Under the pieces are notes generated by a model. The model was not told where the DNA came from. It made no database searches and saw only the letters and a list, made by a program, of their open reading frames with translations. Shown piece after piece: positions 21,228-23,768 of a stretch of 23,768 nucleotides of DNA (position 1 is its first letter; each line of letters opens with the position of its first letter). The DNA is from Micavibrio_B sp044238965 (lineage in GTDB: Bacteria > Pseudomonadota > Alphaproteobacteria > Micavibrionales > Micavibrionaceae), in assembly GCA_044238965.1 (NCBI GenBank), contig JBIICJ010000024.1, positions 1-23,768 on the forward strand, read 5' to 3'. The position numbers and the translations under genes are program-made.

Positions 21228-22970
21228 TTAAGCTGATTTATGCTGTGAAATAGGATTGCGCAAATCATGTTCTTGCGGCAACCAAATACGTTCCATGGTT
21301 GGCATTGAGAAAGCATATCCCTGAATATGATCAATACCACATTCAGTTAAAATATTTGCCTCATCTAAGCTTTCTGCGCCCTCGGCAACGGTTTCAATAT
21401 TCATACCTTTTGCCAATGATTGTAATGCCGAAATGAACAACATATTTTCTGTTTTATCCATGCTGCGAACAAATGATTTATCAATTTTCACAATATCAAT
21501 ATTTAAATCACGTAATTGTGTAAATGAAGTTGCACCCGCACCGAAATCATCAAGCGCAACCTTACACCCTAATTCCTGCAATGTACGTGTTACGCGTAAT
21601 GTTTGGTTGACATCATTCATCGCCGCACTTTCGGTAATCTCAACGATCAATCGTTCGGCAACACTCCGTTGATCACGCAATTCATTTGATAGATCTTTTA
21701 GCCATTGCGCATCAGTTAGTGTATGGTTTGATACATTCACCGACAAACGAATTTCAGGGAACATTTTTAATTCCTTGATCGCCTGCATGGTACAAAAACC
21801 ATCAACCAAGCGGGTTAAACCCATTTTTTCTACGGCATCAATGAACATTCCAGCAGGTATAGTTTTTCCGTTATCATCAATCATACGAATTAAACATTCA
21901 TAAAATGTAGCATCGTGAGATTTAGCATTCACTATCTTTTGAAATGCCAAACGCACACGATTATCACGGAAACTGCGTAAGAATTGATCACCAATTGCCA
22001 AGACATCGGTCATATCTTTCGCGGCATTATCTGTTTTTTCGGCATAATTAATGAAACAACCACGACCTGCTTGTTTTGCATCGCGCAACGCCATTTCCGC
22101 ATGTGAGATAACAGATGATGGTTTTGTTTCATTATTATCTAATGCCACACCACCAATTGACACCATAGCATGAATGATACGCCCGCCAATATCAAATGGT
22201 TGGTGATAGAAAACTTTTAAAATACTATGTGCAATATCTTGCATATCCACATGCGCGCCCTGGCGTACAAGAACAGAAAATAGATCTCCGTTAACGCGAG
22301 TAACGGATGCTAAATCACCTGCCAACGCTTCCAAACGTTTACCAGTACGAATTAAAATTTCATCTGCAACCTGTGAGCCATATGCTTCATTTAATAATGA
22401 CATACGATCAACGCCGACCGCGAGTAAATATCCGCGTGTTTTATCACGGCGTGGTGTTGCTAAATATTCTGCTAATTGCGCTTCTAATGCTTGACGGCCC
22501 ATATTGCCCGAAATGGCAAAGGCATGATGAACGTTATCTTTAATCTCTTTACGCTTTAACAACTTGATATTTTGTTCGATAGTTTGCGTATCGAGCGAGA
22601 TAAAGCTTTGTACAATTCGTTTCCCTGTTGCTTTATCAACATGCGCAGATCCGTTTTCAACCACAGGGCTGTTTGTGCCGTCGCGACGTTTGATTTTGTA
22701 TGACACGCTAAATTCTGCATCGCCAGACTCCGCCTTTGCCAATGCCTCAGAAATTGTCATCTGACGCATCACAACGTCTTGTGGATTTATCAAAGTATTG
22801 ATTTTATCTTTTGATTTTGGTGTTTCAGCATCGGCAATTCCAAATACGCCAAACACATCGCCCATAAATTCGTAACGATCTTCGTCGACATGCCATAGAG
22901 ATGCCACTTGGCGGTTCGCCTTTAGCGAAACCGATAAATGTTTGAGCCATAATTCCCCGTTTAATGACAT
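21228..22970 (-). CDS. GGDEF/EAL protein with degenerate GGDEF, putative c-di-GMP phosphodiesterase
   Basis: This is a 580-residue soluble protein with a PAS-like N-terminus (about 20-125), a GGDEF domain (about 175-310) and an EAL domain (about 325-560). The GGDEF signature is NGDLF (227-231), so cyclase activity is probably lost. The EAL motif is ECL (358-360), but the other catalytic positions are kept: Asn412, Glu444 (EITE), Asp474-Asp475 (DDFGAG), Lys495 (KIDKSF), Glu530/Glu533 and Gln550 (QGYAF). It is therefore likely to break down c-di-GMP or to bind it, and may affect motility, given the motB gene elsewhere in the window. It has no membrane segment. It is convergent with phaR (23 AT-rich bases between them). 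No clear promoter was found in the 118-bp upstream gap. Confidence 0.9.
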   Translation of the reverse strand: MSLNGELWLKHLSVSLKANRQVASLWHVDEDRYEFMGDVFGVFGIADAETPKSKDKINTLINPQDVVMRQMTISEALAKAESGDAEFSVSYKIKRRDGTNSPVVENGSAHVDKATGKRIVQSFISLDTQTIEQNIKLLKRKEIKDNVHHAFAISGNMGRQALEAQLAEYLATPRRDKTRGYLLAVGVDRMSLLNEAYGSQVADEILIRTGKRLEALAGDLASVTRVNGDLFSVLVRQGAHVDMQDIAHSILKVFYHQPFDIGGRIIHAMVSIGGVALDNNETKPSSVISHAEMALRDAKQAGRGCFINYAEKTDNAAKDMTDVLAIGDQFLRSFRDNRVRLAFQKIVNAKSHDATFYECLIRMIDDNGKTIPAGMFIDAVEKMGLTRLVDGFCTMQAIKELKMFPEIRLSVNVSNHTLTDAQWLKDLSNELRDQRSVAERLIVEITESAAMNDVNQTLRVTRTLQELGCKVALDDFGAGATSFTQLRDLNIDIVKIDKSFVRSMDKTENMLFISALQSLAKGMNIETVAEGAESLDEANILTECGIDHIQGYAFSMPTMERIWLPQEHDLRNPISQHKSA

Positions 22971-23088
22971 CTGGATGCGAATCCTAAAATTTTATCTATT
23001 TTTTTCGTTACTATCAGTTTCGCATATGTATATTAACACTTGATTACCAAGCGCTAAGAAAAGCAACATTTTAATAAAAAATTAAGAA

Positions 23089-23768
23089 TTAGCGTAAGGC
23101 TGTGACTGAACCCGCAAAATTTTGTGCAATATTATCACGTGCAGCAATGGCATTCCCCATTAATTCAGTCTTTCCTTCATGTGCGATTGTGCTCATGATA
23201 CGGTCAGAATAAGTAAAGAGTACAGACGCCGAACTATCCACCTTCCCGCCAATACAAGCAATCTCATACCCCTGAGAATTTGGAATGGACGATGAAATAT
23301 TGGCAGGCTCCGCCGCAAAATCACCCTTACAACGGGAACGCGCACGATCAATGTAACTTGCAATCGCCGCTTGATAAGCTGCCAATGTGCCTGTTACTTT
23401 TTGTTCAATGCTGCCGTGAAGCCCGTTTGATTTCCAACGGAATGCCTTATAGGTGTCAGTATCTCCGCCCATATCTGAAACAGATTCGGTCAATGATACG
23501 CCAGATTGTTTCAATAAATTTGTAATGTCGCGCGCTGTTGCAAAATTTGCGGTGACCATTGCACGCGGCGGCGTTGATACAGGCGGTGATAATGTAAGCC
23601 CATTATCAGGAACTTTATCTTCGATAGATCGTGCCACCTGTTTTTGTTGCATAGCAGTTTTTAATTGCTCATTTTCTTTAGCAATTTTGTTTTGATTATT
23701 TTTCAAAACTTCAAGCTCTTGCGTAATACGCGCCATTTCCGCGTCTTTTTTCGGATCTGGTTTTTCAA
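23089..23768 (-). CDS. Unrecognised coiled-coil protein, C-terminal part (5' truncated by window)
   Basis: The frame is open to the window edge (codons before the Met at 23736 read EKPDPKKDAE), so the true start lies outside. The visible 226 residues begin with a coiled coil (about residues 11-42: MARITQELEVLKNNQNKIAKENEQLKTAMQQ). A Pro/Ser-rich linker follows, and then a globular part with WKSNGLHGSIEQKVTGTLAAYQAAIASYIDRARSRC, GYEIACIGGKVDSSASVLFTYSDRIMSTIAHEG and a final ARDNIAQNFAGSVTALR. Three or so cysteines are spread through the globular part. I do not recognise the family. A periplasmic or envelope-linked protein is plausible from the layout, but the N-terminus needed to judge is missing. 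Confidence 0.7.
   Translation of the reverse strand, partial: EKPDPKKDAEMARITQELEVLKNNQNKIAKENEQLKTAMQQKQVARSIEDKVPDNGLTLSPPVSTPPRAMVTANFATARDITNLLKQSGVSLTESVSDMGGDTDTYKAFRWKSNGLHGSIEQKVTGTLAAYQAAIASYIDRARSRCKGDFAAEPANISSSIPNSQGYEIACIGGKVDSSASVLFTYSDRIMSTIAHEGKTELMGNAIAARDNIAQNFAGSVTALR

Overview
This window looks like chromosomal DNA of a flagellated alphaproteobacterium with moderately low GC. Three things suggest this: the style of ParC, RecO and the DUF465 and RHH_4 proteins; a phaC-phaA-phaB operon divergent from an alphaproteobacterial-type phaR; and tight, overlapping operons of core genes. A Micavibrio-like or Rhodospirillales-like lineage is possible, but I cannot fix it from sequence alone. 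I see no rRNA, tRNA, CRISPR array, insertion sequence or phage gene. No gene-free stretch exceeds 300 bases.

Layout: (1) 1-806, plus strand: the C-terminal end of motB, a strong hairpin, and a 73-aa orphan ORF. (2) 808-5105, minus strand: a packed folK-folP-recO-parC operon (folate synthesis, recombination repair, chromosome decatenation). (3) 5155-10612, minus strand: mepK-like murein endopeptidase with its own promoter, preceded by a tight six-gene run pfkA, two bacterial PH-domain membrane proteins, a membrane-anchored toxin-like protein, a CPCC zinc-ribbon protein and an LdtD-type L,D-transpeptidase. (4) 10762-14219, plus strand: DUF465 gene, purE, purK, fumC and an RHH_4 regulator, nearly all overlapping or abutting. 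(5) 14205-20577, minus strand: phaC, phaA, phaB and an AsmA-family gene, with phaR divergent at 20656-21204. (6) 21228-23768, minus strand: a GGDEF/EAL protein and the 3' part of an unrecognised coiled-coil gene that runs off the window.

Functional links: LdtD makes 3-3 peptidoglycan cross-links and MepK-type enzymes can cut them, so the two neighbours form a make-and-break pair. PhaA and PhaB turn acetyl-CoA into 3-hydroxybutyryl-CoA, PhaC polymerises it, and PhaR is the expected regulator.

The best candidate for something undescribed is the pair at 7619-8420. It is a single-pass membrane protein whose C-terminal half resembles the nuclease-like domain found at the ends of polymorphic toxins, followed (8-bp overlap) by a CPCC protein of a type that I recall beside such toxins. 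It sits inside an otherwise housekeeping operon. A second lead is a pair of shared sequence elements upstream of phaC/phaR and phaA that could be PHB-regulator operators.
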